From the NCBI RefSeq assembly GCF_900129725.1, contig NZ_FQWQ01000002.1:1178001-1242000 (forward strand): a stretch of DNA of 64,000 nucleotides, given 5' to 3'. The translations under genes and the position numbers were made by a program. This document shows, in pieces, positions 17,123 through 25,316 of this stretch. The DNA is from Chryseolinea serpens (lineage in GTDB: Bacteria > Bacteroidota > Bacteroidia > Cytophagales > Cyclobacteriaceae). The first letter of the stretch is position 1. Each line of letters begins with the position of its first letter. The notes under the pieces are model-generated. The model saw only the letters and a program-made list of their open reading frames with translations, was not told the DNA's origin and did not search any database.

Positions 17123-19483
17123 TTATTGCTCCTTTAAACATTTGACGGGATTGATCCGCGCCGCTTTAAAGGCTTGCAGGCTTACCGTGAGCCAGGCAAT
17201 ACACAAAGCGATGAGGCCTGCGGCGACGAAGTACCACCACTCCAAAGGTGTCTTGTACGCAAAGCCTTCCAGCCAGCGGTGCGACAAGAAATAGCTCAAC
17301 GGCAAGGCCAGGAGAATAGCGATCACCACCGTTTTCGTGAAATCGCCCGACAACAGGAGCACAATACGAAACACGCCTGATCCCAAGACTTTCCGGATAC
17401 CGATCTCCTTCAGCCGGCGCTCGGCCGTGAACGACACCAAACCGAAAAGACCCAGACACGAGATGAGGATCGCCAAACCGGCAAAATAGCGCGACAAAAC
17501 AGCAACGCGCTGCTCGGCCGCATAGAGCGATTGTTGATTCTGATCCAAAAAACTGTATTCAAAAATAAAACCGGGATTTACTTTGCGAAAAGTCTCTTCA
17601 ATGCGCTGTATCGTTTCGTGTTGATGTTCCTGGGCCAACTTGATCACGATGTGCCATGTATTGCCGGGATACATCCGCAAAAACAACGGCTTGACGGTTT
17701 CATGCAACGATTCAAAGTTAAAATCTTTTGCTACGCCAATGATCTCCATATTACTGCCCCACACCTTCACCACTTTTCCAACCGGATCCTCTATTCCCAT
17801 AAAACGGATAGCCGCCTCGTTGAAAATGATTCGTGCGGTGTCGGTCAAATCTTTTGAGAACGCGCGACCCGCTTTCATTTCGAAACCCAGCGTTTCCATC
17901 AGCCCGCCGTTAACGGTCATGACCTCGAATGCTGTTTTATCGCTTGGATTTTTTCCGGGCCATTCTACGCCGGTGGTACCGCTGTTGCGGCCAGTGAGGC
18001 CGTGCCCCAAGCTTGATGCGTTCACGACGCCGGGAATCGCCTTTATCTCCGTCAGAAAGGTTTCCAATGAAGCATCGGTCCAAATGTTCCCTTCGCGAGG
18101 TACGAAAATGACATTCTCCTTATGGTAGCCGAGATCGCGTGATTGCACGAATTCGATTTGTTTATATACGACCACAACCGAGACAATAAAAATGATGGAG
18201 ATCGTAAACTGGAAGATCACCAGCCCCTTCCGCGCCCATTGCTCGCCCAACGACGTGCTGAATTGGCCCTTCAGCACCGTGGCCGGGTCGAAACCTGATA
18301 GATACACCGCGGGGTAACTCCCCGCCAGCAAACCCGTAACGGCCGTGATGCCAAGCAACTGCAGCGCGGCGATCGCATCGAGATGAAGCGCAATATGCTT
18401 GCCGGTGATCTCGTTGAACTTTGGCAGTATCAAATCCGCTGCGAGGATGGCCAGCACCAGGGCGAGCAAACTCATAAATAAAGATTCGCCAAGGTATTGA
18501 ACCATGAGTGTTTTGCGTCCCGCGCCAACAGCCTTTTTAATGCCCACCTCCTTCATACGTCGCGAAGCTTTGGCCGTCGACAAGTTCATGAAGTTGATCG
18601 CGGCAATGACGAGAATAAAAGCGGCGATGATGGAAAACAGTTTCACGTAGGTGATTCTTCCTCCGGTTTCAACGCCGTTCTCATAGTGGCCGTGGAGATA
18701 ATCCCTCGCAAAAAGTTTCAGGAACGGCATGCGGTGAGCGTCTTCTCCATTTGTTTTGGTCTTGATGTAACTGGCAAACTTGGCGTTGAAGGCCGCGACG
18801 TCCGCATTCGGTTTGAGTAACACATACGCCAGGGTTGCCGTATTGCCCCAATCCTGAAACCACTGCTTTCCATCTTTATATTTTTCGAGCGTTCCTAAGA
18901 AATCGACTTGGATCGTGGATTGTTGCGGCATTTTTTTAAACACCCCCGAGATCACATAGGCATCATGGTGATCGTATTCAACGGTCCGACCCACCACATT
19001 ATCGGTTGTATTAAAAAGTCTTAAGGCTAGTTCGTCGCTGATGACCAGCGCATTCTTATCGAGCAGCACTTTGTTGACATCGCCCTGCAGGATGGAAAAA
19101 GAAAACATCTTAAAAAAATCCTTTCCCACAAAACGGCCTTGCGCTTTCATGTTCTTGTCGCCAAGGGTGAGCGTAGCGGCTTGGTCGGACGATGTGCTTA
19201 TGGCATATTCCACCTCGGGCATTTCGCCCGACAGCGTTTCACCCAAAAGACCCGAGGTGACGTAGGATGTCCAAATGCCGCTGGACCGTACCCGATTTTC
19301 CAGTACTTGATACAGCCGGTCCTTTTTCTCATGAAACTGGTCGATCTGCAATTCGTCATTCACCCAAAAATAAATGAGCAGCGAGCACGCCAGGCCCGCA
19401 GAAAGCCCGACCAGGTTGATGAAAAAAGTCGTTTTGAACCGGCGAAAATTGCGGAAGAGCAAAAGGATATTGTGTTTTATCAT
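17123..19483 (-). CDS. FtsX-like ABC transporter permease, array member 2
   Basis: 786 residues with the same domain plan and motifs as its neighbour at 14686-17046 (FMNLSTAKASRRMKEVGIKK, ERRLKEIGIRKVLGSGVF). A second, weaker sigma-54-type promoter candidate lies just upstream at 19511-19525. That could let this gene and those behind it be transcribed apart from the first permease. The role is as for the other array members: the membrane part of a tripartite or mechanotransmission-type ABC system, with the ATPase elsewhere (inference). Confidence 0.9.
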   Translation of the reverse strand: MIKHNILLLFRNFRRFKTTFFINLVGLSAGLACSLLIYFWVNDELQIDQFHEKKDRLYQVLENRVRSSGIWTSYVTSGLLGETLSGEMPEVEYAISTSSDQAATLTLGDKNMKAQGRFVGKDFFKMFSFSILQGDVNKVLLDKNALVISDELALRLFNTTDNVVGRTVEYDHHDAYVISGVFKKMPQQSTIQVDFLGTLEKYKDGKQWFQDWGNTATLAYVLLKPNADVAAFNAKFASYIKTKTNGEDAHRMPFLKLFARDYLHGHYENGVETGGRITYVKLFSIIAAFILVIAAINFMNLSTAKASRRMKEVGIKKAVGAGRKTLMVQYLGESLFMSLLALVLAILAADLILPKFNEITGKHIALHLDAIAALQLLGITAVTGLLAGSYPAVYLSGFDPATVLKGQFSTSLGEQWARKGLVIFQFTISIIFIVSVVVVYKQIEFVQSRDLGYHKENVIFVPREGNIWTDASLETFLTEIKAIPGVVNASSLGHGLTGRNSGTTGVEWPGKNPSDKTAFEVMTVNGGLMETLGFEMKAGRAFSKDLTDTARIIFNEAAIRFMGIEDPVGKVVKVWGSNMEIIGVAKDFNFESLHETVKPLFLRMYPGNTWHIVIKLAQEHQHETIQRIEETFRKVNPGFIFEYSFLDQNQQSLYAAEQRVAVLSRYFAGLAILISCLGLFGLVSFTAERRLKEIGIRKVLGSGVFRIVLLLSGDFTKTVVIAILLALPLSYFLSHRWLEGFAYKTPLEWWYFVAAGLIALCIAWLTVSLQAFKAARINPVKCLKEQ

Positions 19484-19510
19484 GACGAATGGGTCTGATT
19501 GAATTTGTTA

Positions 19511-19525
19511 GCAACTACTTGACCA
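19511..19525 (-). promoter_or_regulatory. Possible sigma-54 promoter upstream of permease array member 2
   Basis: Read on the minus strand, TGGTCAAGTAGTTGC has the GG-N10-GC spacing and a perfect TTGC at -12. The -24 half departs from TGGCAC at two positions. Transcription would begin about 12 bases downstream, some 16 bases before the permease start at 19483. Confidence 0.35.
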
Positions 19526-19554
19526 TGTATGCTTACTGAATTCGGGATCACTGG

Positions 19555-21927
19555 TCACTGTTCTTTCAAACATTTCGAAGGATTGATCCGCGCCGCCTTA
19601 AAGGCTTGCGTGCTTACCGTCAGCCACGCAATCAAGAGTGAAACCCCACCGGCACTGACAAAATACCAACCGGAAAGATCGATCTTGAATACAAACGTGT
19701 CGAGCCAGTAGCGCACCACAAAATAGCTTGCCGGCAATCCGATCACGATCGACACCAGCACGATCCGGGTGAAATCTTTTGTCAGCAGGTAAACGATGCC
19801 GGCTTCACTGGAGCCCAGCACCTTCCGGATGCCCATCTCTTTCAAGCGTCGCTCGGCGGTGAATGCTGCCAGTCCAAACAGACCCAGGCACGATATGATG
19901 ATGGCCAGCGCCGCGAAATAGCGCGACAAGATCGCCACGCGTTTTTCCGCTACGTATTGGGCCTGGTAATCCTGGTCGAGGAATTTATAATCGAACGTGA
20001 AGCCGGGATTGAAGGTCGTGTAGAACCGGCCGAGGCGTTCCAAGGTTTCTTTTGTTTTGCCGCCCTCGATCTTCACCATAACATGCAGGGTTTCGTCGGG
20101 AACGTACCGAAAGAAGAGCGGTTTCACATTTTCGTGTAATGACTGAAAGTGAAAGTTCTTGACCACACCGATGATCTGCATTTTTTTGCCCCACATTGTG
20201 ATCTCTTTTCCCACGGGGTCTTTCAGTCCCATCACGTCGATGGCCGCCTCGTTGAAAATGATCTTCGATCGCTCATCGCCAAATTGGCTGGAGAACGTGC
20301 GTCCGGCAAGCATCTCCACACCCAAGGTCTCCACCATTTGATAGTTGACGCCGACGTTTTCAAAGGGTATAATGTCTGCAGGATTCTTTCCATCCCATTC
20401 CATCCCGGTCGTGCTGTTTTCAGCCCTCACCATCGCGTGGGCGCTGCTGGATGCGTTGACCACGCCAGGCATCTGTCTCACTTCGGTCAGGAAAGTTTCA
20501 AGGCTTTCGCCAACTTTTCCACTGGGTTTAAAGTAGATGATGTTGTCTTTATCGAACCCGATGTTTTTAGTTTGAACGTACTCGATCTGCTTGTAGATGA
20601 CCATCACCGAAACAATGAAGACGATGGACAGCGCAAATTGAAACACCACCAATCCCTTCCGCGCCCAGAATTCATTGGCGGAGTTAACGAACTGGCCCTT
20701 CAATACCAGTGCCGGGTTGAATCCTGAAAGATAGAAGGCTGGATAGCTGCCCGCCAGCAGGCCTGTAGCCGTGGCGATCCCAACCAAAGCCAGCACGAAA
20801 CGACCGGTAAAGTTCAGCGTCAATTGCTTGCCGGTTACGTCATTGAACAAGGGAAGCAAAAGGTCGACCACCAACACGGCGACGGCCAGGGATAAGAAGG
20901 CCATCAACAGTGACTCCACGAGGTGTTGTGCCATCAATGTCCGTCTTCCCGCGCCGATCGCTTTTTTGATACCCACTTCCTTCATGCGTGTCGTGGCCTT
21001 TGCAGTCGACAGGTTCATAAAGTTGATGCAGGCTATGATGAGAATGAAAATTGCAATAAGAGAAAACAACCGGACGTACTCGATTCTGCCGCCCGCCTGC
21101 ACGCCGTTCTCGTAGTGCCCATACAGGTATCGCTCGGAGTAGCGCTGCAAAAATAAGGTCACGTGCGAAGTCGGGTCTTTTCGTTTTATAAAATCCGCGA
21201 TCTTCGCGTCAACATCGGCTGGGCGCACGCCCTCCTTCAATACCGCATAGGTGTTCGTGCCAAAATTTCCATACGTCAAGGCCTCCTTGCCCACGATCTC
21301 CTTATACACTTCGAACGACAAAGCGAAATCGAACCGGTCGGAAGCGGTGGTGGGCAGCTCTTTATAGACACCGGTGATCACAAATTGTTTCTTGATGTTC
21401 AACACCTCCCAATCCACCACCTTACCTACAACATGGTCGGTCGTGTTGAAAAATTTCTTTGCCAGCGTTTCTGAAATGACGATCGAACCTTTGTCGGTCA
21501 AAACGTTGGCAGGATCGCCCTGCAGAAAAGTATAAGAGAATACTTTGAAATAATCTTCGCTGATCAACTGCCCCACGGCGCTCACGTGCTTGGCGTCCGC
21601 CGAAACCGAAAACTCATAGGGCTCATTGAAGGCGACCGAGGTGGCCACATTTTCAAATTCCGGAACCTCTGCGATCAATGCCTCGCGCAGGATGGCCGGT
21701 GTGGAGGGGGAAGTGTCGATGCCCTCGGTCAATTTTTTATAGGTCATCACCGAAAAGAGACGCGCATCGTTTTTGTGAAATGTATCGACGGTCAGCTCAT
21801 CGTTCACCCAAAGAAAGATCAACACCGCGCAAGTCAACCCGGTCGACAATCCGATGAGATTGATCAAAAATGTGCTCTTGAACCGTTTAAAATTCCGAAA
21901 GACGAGGAGTAAGTGGTGTAGGATCAT
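19555..21927 (-). CDS. FtsX-like ABC transporter permease, array member 1 (promoter-proximal)
   Basis: 790 residues and two FtsX halves (FMNLSTAKATTRMKEVGIKK and RRLKEMGIRKVLGSSEAGIV). It is more divergent from the 786-residue pair than they are from each other. It is the first gene of the minus-strand array. A strong sigma-54-type promoter lies 45-59 bases upstream, and the sigma-54 activator gene starts divergently 223 bases away, so this is the likeliest direct target of that regulator. Confidence 0.9.
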   Translation of the reverse strand: MILHHLLLVFRNFKRFKSTFLINLIGLSTGLTCAVLIFLWVNDELTVDTFHKNDARLFSVMTYKKLTEGIDTSPSTPAILREALIAEVPEFENVATSVAFNEPYEFSVSADAKHVSAVGQLISEDYFKVFSYTFLQGDPANVLTDKGSIVISETLAKKFFNTTDHVVGKVVDWEVLNIKKQFVITGVYKELPTTASDRFDFALSFEVYKEIVGKEALTYGNFGTNTYAVLKEGVRPADVDAKIADFIKRKDPTSHVTLFLQRYSERYLYGHYENGVQAGGRIEYVRLFSLIAIFILIIACINFMNLSTAKATTRMKEVGIKKAIGAGRRTLMAQHLVESLLMAFLSLAVAVLVVDLLLPLFNDVTGKQLTLNFTGRFVLALVGIATATGLLAGSYPAFYLSGFNPALVLKGQFVNSANEFWARKGLVVFQFALSIVFIVSVMVIYKQIEYVQTKNIGFDKDNIIYFKPSGKVGESLETFLTEVRQMPGVVNASSSAHAMVRAENSTTGMEWDGKNPADIIPFENVGVNYQMVETLGVEMLAGRTFSSQFGDERSKIIFNEAAIDVMGLKDPVGKEITMWGKKMQIIGVVKNFHFQSLHENVKPLFFRYVPDETLHVMVKIEGGKTKETLERLGRFYTTFNPGFTFDYKFLDQDYQAQYVAEKRVAILSRYFAALAIIISCLGLFGLAAFTAERRLKEMGIRKVLGSSEAGIVYLLTKDFTRIVLVSIVIGLPASYFVVRYWLDTFVFKIDLSGWYFVSAGGVSLLIAWLTVSTQAFKAARINPSKCLKEQ

Positions 21928-21971
21928 GACGCTTGGTGCTGGTTAAATTAGGTTGCTCGCTCTGTCGCAGG

Positions 21972-21986
21972 GCATGGCATGTGCCA
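21972..21986 (-). promoter_or_regulatory. Sigma-54 (-24/-12) promoter for the permease array
   Basis: Read on the minus strand, TGGCACATGCCATGC fits the consensus TGGCACG-N4-TTGC with the exact GG-N10-GC spacing and only two mismatches outside the invariant bases. The start of transcription would be near 21960, giving a leader of about 33 bases to the permease ATG at 21927. The neighbouring gene encodes a sigma-54-dependent activator, which strengthens the call. Confidence 0.65.
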
Positions 21987-22072
21987 CATTGCCAAAGGCC
22001 GTTTTTAGGGTTGAAAAGCCGCCTTTTTCAGATTTCCAATCCAAAACTGCCCATCCATAGAAAAGGCACTGT

Positions 22073-22082
22073 CCAATATTGG
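22073..22082. promoter_or_regulatory. Palindrome CCAATATTGG, possible operator
   Basis: A perfect 10-base palindrome between the divergent permease array and the sigma-54 regulator, flanked on both sides by the direct repeat GGCACT. It could be a binding site for the response regulator or another protein. The support is only its position and symmetry. Confidence 0.25.
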
Positions 22083-22150
22083 GCACTTTTTATGGTTTTT
22101 CGACGGCTGATGGATAGCTTTAAATCTTCTTCTAAATGTAGCATTGGAAA

Positions 22151-23524
22151 ATGAGTAAACCCCTCGGCCGTATTTTGTTGGTGGATGATGATGAGTTTGT
22201 ACTGCTCTCCGTGAAAATGTTGCTGGAGCCGCATTTCGCCGTCGTAAAGACCTTGAATAACCCCGAACGAATCCCCGCATTAATTGACCAGGAGGGGTTT
22301 GATGTTGTGGTGCTCGACATGAATTTCCGGAGCGGCGACACCACAGGCAACCAGGGACGTTTCTGGCTCAAAAAAATCCTCAGCCAGCATCCCGATACCC
22401 AAGTGATCCTCCTGACGGCTTACGGTGACATTCAACTTGCCGTCGATTCGATCAAGGAAGGCGCGCTGGATTTTATCGTCAAGCCCTGGCAGAACGAAAA
22501 ACTGCTGACCACCGTGAAAACCGCGAACCTGGTGAGCCAGGAAAAAAATAAAGTAAAACAATTGCGCTCTCAACAACGCTCGCTGGTGTCGGCGTTGAGC
22601 CAGAAGAATGAACCGTTGGTCGGTACGTCACCCGGCATCACAGCCATTCGCAAGACGATCGAGAAAATAGCACCCACCGAGGCCGAAGTACTCATCCTAG
22701 GCCAGAACGGTACCGGGAAAGAAGTGATCGCCCGCGAGATCCACGAAAAGTCACGACGCGCCGAGGGCATCTTCATGACGGTGGACGTTGGGGCCTTGAG
22801 TGAAAATCTTTTTGAAAGCGAAATGTTTGGTCATCGCAAGGGTGCGTTCACCGACGCCAAGGAAGATCGCGTCGGCAGATTCGAAGCCGCGGCTGGCGGC
22901 ACGTTGTTACTGGATGAGATCGGAAACCTCCCTTTATCACTCCAGGCCAAGCTGCTCACGGTACTGCAAAGCAAAAAAGTGACACGCCTGGGAACGCACG
23001 AGCCCATCGACCTGGATGTCCGCATCATCTGCGCCACCAATTGCAACCTGCATGCCATGGTGGAATCGGGAAAATTCCGGGAGGATCTTTTATATCGCAT
23101 CAACACCGTAGAACTCACCGTGCCGACACTCTACGACCGGCCCGAAGATATTCCCCTGCTGGCGCAACACTTTCTGAAAAAATTTGCCGTGAAATATCAA
23201 AAGCCTTATCTGAAGATCTCATCGGAAGCCCAGTCGCAACTGGGTGGCTACCGGTGGCCGGGGAACATTCGCGAACTGCAGCATGCGGTGGAGCGGGCGG
23301 TCATCATGTGCGAGGGTGAAGCGCTGATGCCCGGCGATTTTGGGTCGGTGCAACAAACTTTATCCGGTGAGTTTCGATTCGATCGCCTCAACCTGGAGCA
23401 ACTGGAAGCGTGGGCCATTCGCAAGGTCATCGCCAAACATCAGGGCAACGTCAGTCATGCTGCGGAAGAATTGGGTCTTTCGCGCGGGGCTTTATACCGG
23501 AGAATGGAAACGTATGGTATTTAA
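22151..23524 (+). CDS. Sigma-54-dependent response regulator (NtrC family)
   Basis: 457 residues in three domains. The receiver (about 5-125) has acidic residues VDDDE and phospho-acceptor Asp56 in VVVLDMNF. The AAA+ domain (about 155-385) has Walker A GQNGTGKE near 184-191, the sigma-54 contact loop GAFTDA at 231-236 (in place of the common GAFTGA), and Walker B GGTLLLDEIGNL. A Fis-type HTH lies at the end (GNVSHAAEELGLSRGALYRR). It should activate sigma-54 promoters when phosphorylated by the kinase whose start overlaps its end by 11 bases. A possible -7 box, TAGCTTTA, is at 22115-22122. Confidence 0.92.
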   Translation: MSKPLGRILLVDDDEFVLLSVKMLLEPHFAVVKTLNNPERIPALIDQEGFDVVVLDMNFRSGDTTGNQGRFWLKKILSQHPDTQVILLTAYGDIQLAVDSIKEGALDFIVKPWQNEKLLTTVKTANLVSQEKNKVKQLRSQQRSLVSALSQKNEPLVGTSPGITAIRKTIEKIAPTEAEVLILGQNGTGKEVIAREIHEKSRRAEGIFMTVDVGALSENLFESEMFGHRKGAFTDAKEDRVGRFEAAAGGTLLLDEIGNLPLSLQAKLLTVLQSKKVTRLGTHEPIDLDVRIICATNCNLHAMVESGKFREDLLYRINTVELTVPTLYDRPEDIPLLAQHFLKKFAVKYQKPYLKISSEAQSQLGGYRWPGNIRELQHAVERAVIMCEGEALMPGDFGSVQQTLSGEFRFDRLNLEQLEAWAIRKVIAKHQGNVSHAAEELGLSRGALYRRMETYGI

Positions 23525-24869
23525 AAACTTCCGCATCAATGTCATTTTCAGAGTGCTCTTACTGGTGGTGAGCATTGGGTTGCTGGCCTGGTGCCTGGTG
23601 CACGAACGATACCTTCGGAGCGTATACCTCGCTGCCGGTGTTTGCATGGTGGTGGGCGAATTCATTTGGTATGTCGACCGTTTCAACCGGGATATGAAAG
23701 TGTTTATGGTGAGTCTTCTGCAGAAGGACTTCACCACGCATTTCCAGTCGACGGGAAAAGGCAGACGTTTGGATGAGCTCTATGGCATACTGAACGCGAT
23801 CTCCGAGGCGTTTAAAAAAATCAGCACGGAAAAAGAAACACAATATCGCTACCTGGAAATGCTGGTGGAACACATCCGCGTGAGCATTCTCAGCATCGAC
23901 GCAGAGGGAAAAATCCACCTCGCGAACCCGTCGTTAAAAAATCTGCTTCAGAAAAGCATCCTCCCCAACCTGAAAGCGCTGGAGGTATTCGGTGAACCTT
24001 TTGTCAAGACCTTGCGGGAGATACGCTCAGGAGAAACGCGCCTGGAGAAACTCCGGGTGCAAAACGACGTGCTGCATTTGTCTATTCATGCGTCGGAGTT
24101 CAAGCTGCAGGGCCGCTACTATAAACTTATCTCCATGCAAGATATCCGCAGCGAACTCGATGCGCGCGAAGTGGAAGCGTGGCAGAAGCTGATCCGGGTG
24201 CTGGGCCACGAAATCATGAACTCCGTATCTCCCATCACTTCCCTGAGCGCTACCCTCCACGGCATGGTGACCACAAACCAACCGGCATTTGGCGACGAGC
24301 ACGCATCGCTCTACAGTTCCCTCGACAAAGGACTGGAAGCCATCAAAATACGAAGCGAAGGGCTTTATAATTTCACACAGACCTATCGCAAACTAACGGG
24401 CATCCCCAAACACGCCCCCCGAAGAACCAACCTGAAAGACATCGTTGAACGCGTGCACTTACTGTTACAAACGAAACTACTGGAACACAACATCGTCCTG
24501 CAAACCGCCGCCATCGACTTATCCATTTTCGCAGACCCGGAAATGATGGAGCATGTGCTGATCAACCTCATCCTCAATGCGGTCGATGCCCTGGCCTCCA
24601 CGACCGATCCGGTCATTCAGATCAACACGTCGCGTCATCCCAATGGAAGCACCATCATCCACGTTCTCGACAACGGTGAAGGCATGGACGAAGCCACGCT
24701 GGAAAAAATATTTATTCCTTTTTACACCACGCGGAAGCATGGCTCCGGCATCGGGTTGGCCATCACCAAACAAATTCTTCAACTGCACCAGGCCGACATC
24801 CGTGTGAGCAGCGAACCTGGAAAGGGAACCGAATTCATGATCGCGTTGAACGGAACGTCCACCGCCTGA
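23514..24869 (+). CDS. Sensor histidine kinase, cognate partner of the NtrC-type regulator
   Basis: 451 residues from the ATG at 23514, which lies inside the last codons of the response regulator (11-base overlap, so probably translationally coupled). Two membrane segments (about 10-28 and 34-53) enclose almost no periplasmic loop, so it likely senses within the membrane or cytoplasm. A PAS-like region follows (about 115-210). The phospho-acceptor His232 lies in RVLGHEIMNSVSP. The ATPase boxes are INLILNAVDAL, VLDNGEGMD and TTRKHGSGIGLAI. A longer upstream start is unlikely because it would run deep into the regulator. Confidence 0.9.
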   Translation: MVFKNFRINVIFRVLLLVVSIGLLAWCLVHERYLRSVYLAAGVCMVVGEFIWYVDRFNRDMKVFMVSLLQKDFTTHFQSTGKGRRLDELYGILNAISEAFKKISTEKETQYRYLEMLVEHIRVSILSIDAEGKIHLANPSLKNLLQKSILPNLKALEVFGEPFVKTLREIRSGETRLEKLRVQNDVLHLSIHASEFKLQGRYYKLISMQDIRSELDAREVEAWQKLIRVLGHEIMNSVSPITSLSATLHGMVTTNQPAFGDEHASLYSSLDKGLEAIKIRSEGLYNFTQTYRKLTGIPKHAPRRTNLKDIVERVHLLLQTKLLEHNIVLQTAAIDLSIFADPEMMEHVLINLILNAVDALASTTDPVIQINTSRHPNGSTIIHVLDNGEGMDEATLEKIFIPFYTTRKHGSGIGLAITKQILQLHQADIRVSSEPGKGTEFMIALNGTSTA

Positions 24870-24871
24870 TC

Positions 24872-25312
24872 TTAAACGACTCGCTCCCAGGTTACCGTAA
24901 ACACCGTTTCGCCGGTTTGGGTTGGGACGGGCGGTGTGCTCACCTGCAACACGTTGCCCGTGAGCACCGCATAGCGCAGTTGCTCCATCCCTATCCAATT
25001 CGGAAATAGACTTCCTTCCACAAAGTGAATGATTTCGCCCGGGGCGCGTTCGTAATACTTTCCAAAGTACGCCAGGTAACTGTGAAATGCATGCTTCGAT
25101 TCCTCCGCCGTGCCACTATTAATGGAGTCAGAGGCAAAGGGCACACGGCCGGCTTTCATCAATTGGGCGTTCATGTTGCCCGCGATGTCGTACATTAAAA
25201 TGCCCGTGGCCTCTTTCCCGAAGTAATCGATCAACTCGTTCTTTTCATTCACATAGGTCCACGACACCAGTTTCCAGGTACCCACTACCTTATCTTTTAC
25301 AGATTCTTTCAT
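24872..25312 (-). CDS. Lipocalin-like domain protein encoded behind the PKS
   Basis: 146 residues from the ATG at 25312, just 4 bases after the PKS stop; an in-frame longer start would overlap the PKS. The sequence KVVGTWKLVSWTY opens a lipocalin-like barrel (PF13924-type), with GILMYDIAGNMNAQLMKAGR and GEIIHFVEGSLFPNWIG as later strands. There is no signal peptide, so it is probably cytoplasmic. Tight coupling to the PKS suggests a role on the polyketide, such as binding, cyclisation or release. That is inference; the family itself has no single known activity. Confidence 0.75.
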   Translation of the reverse strand: MKESVKDKVVGTWKLVSWTYVNEKNELIDYFGKEATGILMYDIAGNMNAQLMKAGRVPFASDSINSGTAEESKHAFHSYLAYFGKYYERAPGEIIHFVEGSLFPNWIGMEQLRYAVLTGNVLQVSTPPVPTQTGETVFTVTWERVV

Positions 25313-25316
25313 GGCA

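Noticed and set aside
14686-19483. Assembly duplication artefact for the two 786-residue permeases
   Set aside because: The copies differ throughout in both DNA and protein, and their flanking gaps differ in sequence, so they are true paralogues.
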